DNA of 18,270 bases from Colimorpha sp002372855 (GTDB taxonomy: Bacteria; Bacteroidota; Bacteroidia; Bacteroidales; P3). Where the stretch lies: the NCBI GenBank assembly GCA_946621635.1, contig CAMOOR010000040.1, positions 1 through 18,270 on the forward strand, given 5' to 3'. The translations under genes were made by a program, and so were the position numbers. The notes below the pieces were generated by a model, which saw only the letters and a list, made by a program, of their open reading frames with translations, was not told where the DNA came from and made no database searches. Position 1 is the stretch's first letter; every line of letters starts with the position of its first letter. Positions 17,222 to 18,270 of the stretch are shown one piece after another.

Positions 17222-18270
17222 ATGATGAAGAATCAAAGCATTGTTCTTGTATCGGTATTGTTGCTGTTTGCCGCTTGCGGCGGAGGTTCGTTGACCTCAT
17301 ACGTCAACCCCATGGTTGGCACCGACGGGCACGGCCACACGTTCCCGGGGGCCATTGTGCCCTTCGGGCAAATACAGCCCTCGCCGGACACCCGTCTCGA
17401 AGGGTGGGACGGCTGCAGCGGCTACCACTACAGCGACGACACTATCTATGGCTTCAGCCACACCCACCTCAGCGGTACGGGCTGCGAGGACTACGGCGAT
17501 GTGCTGCTGATGCCGGTGAGCGGAGAGTGGAGAGCGGAGAGTGGAGAGTGGAGAGAGGCATACAAGAGCCATTTCAGCCACAAGAACGAGACTGCCAAGG
17601 CGGGATACTACAAGGTGCTGCTCGACAGGACGAACACCATCGTGGAACTGACGGCCGACCGCCGTGTGGCCTACCATGCCTATACCTACGCCGACGACCA
17701 CAACAATGCCTTCGTTATCGACCTGCGCCACCGCGATGTGCTGCTCAGTGGCAAAATCATGCTGCGGGACGGCATGCTGGTGGGCTGGCGCGAGAGCTCG
17801 GCCTGGAATCCCGACCAACACCTGCACTTCGCCATCCGCGGCGACGTGGACCTGAGCAATGTGCTTTTCAATGAGGACTCCACCAACGCCATTGTGTTCC
17901 TGCCCGACGGCACTAAGCGGCTGGAGCTGCAGGTGGCCATCAGCGGTGTGGACATCGAGGGCGCCATCGGCAACCTCATCACCGCCAAGCACAGCGACTT
18001 CGAGAGTGCCCGCCGCGCTGCCGACCAGACCTGGGAGCAGGCCCTGGGCAAGCTGAAGGTGGAGGGTGGCACGAAGGAGCAGAAGCGCTGCTTCTACACC
18101 GCGCTGTACCATTGCATGACGGCGCCGTACCTGTGGAGCGACGAGGATGGCCGCTACCGTGGCACCGACAACAAGATTCACACCGTGGACCCGGGTCGCG
18201 AGATATACACGGTCTTCTCGCTCTGGGACACCTACCGCGCCCTGCACCCCCTGCTGACGCAGATTGAGCC
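17222..18270 (+). CDS. GH92 family alpha-mannosidase lipoprotein, N-terminal part (partial at the window end)
   Basis: The first roughly 349 codons of a glycoside hydrolase family 92 enzyme, a calcium-dependent exo-acting alpha-mannosidase that trims mannose from glycans. The N-terminus has a lipoprotein signal (hydrophobic VLVSVLLL, then lipobox FAAC with Cys19), so it is anchored in the cell envelope, likely exported. GH92 identity comes from YVNPMVGTDGHGHTFPGAIV, PFGQIQPSPDTRLEGWDGCS, GYHYSDDTIYGFSHTHLSGT and GDVLLMP (residues about 26-99), then GWRESSAWNPDQHLHF and YTALYHCMTAPYLWSDEDGR near the right edge. The catalytic domain lies mostly outside the window. Residues about 101-112 (GEWRAESGEWRE) are written by five 7-bp repeats. 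Two adjacent ATG codons (17222 and 17225) are possible starts. It is probably co-transcribed with the ROK kinase. Confidence 0.94.
   Translation, partial: MMKNQSIVLVSVLLLFAACGGGSLTSYVNPMVGTDGHGHTFPGAIVPFGQIQPSPDTRLEGWDGCSGYHYSDDTIYGFSHTHLSGTGCEDYGDVLLMPVSGEWRAESGEWREAYKSHFSHKNETAKAGYYKVLLDRTNTIVELTADRRVAYHAYTYADDHNNAFVIDLRHRDVLLSGKIMLRDGMLVGWRESSAWNPDQHLHFAIRGDVDLSNVLFNEDSTNAIVFLPDGTKRLELQVAISGVDIEGAIGNLITAKHSDFESARRAADQTWEQALGKLKVEGGTKEQKRCFYTALYHCMTAPYLWSDEDGRYRGTDNKIHTVDPGREIYTVFSLWDTYRALHPLLTQIE
17522..17556. repeat. 7-bp array (GGAGAGT) inside the GH92 gene
   Basis: Five heptamers GGAGAGT, GGAGAGC, GGAGAGT, GGAGAGT, GGAGAGA in the reading frame, encoding a GEWRAES-GEWRE repeat. It lies just after the conserved GDVLLMP block, at what is expected to be a surface loop. 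Gain or loss of one unit would shift the frame. Confidence 0.92.

Noticed and set aside
1..18270. tRNA, rRNA or other structured RNA genes
   Set aside because: None of the gaps held a cloverleaf or rRNA-like segment that I could recognise by eye; the larger gaps are explained by promoters, terminators and repeats.

Overview
The window looks like a chromosomal segment from a Bacteroidales (Bacteroidota) bacterium, probably gut or rumen associated. The evidence is: TAnnTTTG-type -7 promoter boxes with TTTG/TTG -33 boxes, a PorP/SprF protein with an OmpA/PD40 partner (type IX secretion-type proteins), ECF sigma factors paired with membrane and outer-membrane proteins, a GH92 alpha-mannosidase lipoprotein, and many secreted proteins with a C-terminal aromatic residue. 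Coding DNA is GC-rich at third positions while intergenic DNA is AT-rich, so long antisense reading frames are common and were discarded.

Layout. 1-1994 (+): the 3' end of a PLP-dependent sulfur amino acid enzyme, then elbB and an overlapping secreted protein. 2066-2734 (-): a membrane-anchored TPR protein convergent with these across a shared terminator. 3026-6269 (+): a four-gene unit with a dihydroorotate dehydrogenase-like protein, a four-helix-bundle protein, kdsA and a DEDDh exonuclease, ending in a strong hairpin. 6493-11364 (-): two tandem paralogous three-gene cassettes, each an ECF sigma factor, a single-pass membrane protein (putative anti-sigma) and an outer-membrane barrel with an adhesin-like head. 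11440-14044 (-): a PD40/OmpA (PorE-like) protein and a PorP/SprF-type protein. 14097-15173 (-): tsaD. 15630-18270 (+): a small outer-membrane barrel, a ROK sugar kinase and the 5' part of a GH92 mannosidase.

The most unusual property is a dense set of short tandem arrays with unrelated unit sequences but fixed periods of 7, 9 or 11 bp. They lie in gene junctions and also inside genes. Nine-bp units (CTATAGNNN-like) fill three gene junctions and also encode (E/D)-x-I triads in both putative anti-sigma proteins. Heptamers (ATTGAAA) encode the hydrophobic core of three signal peptides and supply start or stop codons at the tsaD/PorP/PorE junctions. A different heptamer lies in frame in the GH92 gene, and a C-rich palindromic element is inserted in frame in tsaD.

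The two sigma cassettes share an identical bipartite upstream motif, GTAAGATTT-N12-CGT, a candidate autoregulated ECF promoter. The working model is two related envelope-sensing circuits, in which the barrel protein signals through a repeat-linked transmembrane protein to its sigma factor, next to T9SS-type envelope genes. This model is inferred from gene order and motifs and is not demonstrated.
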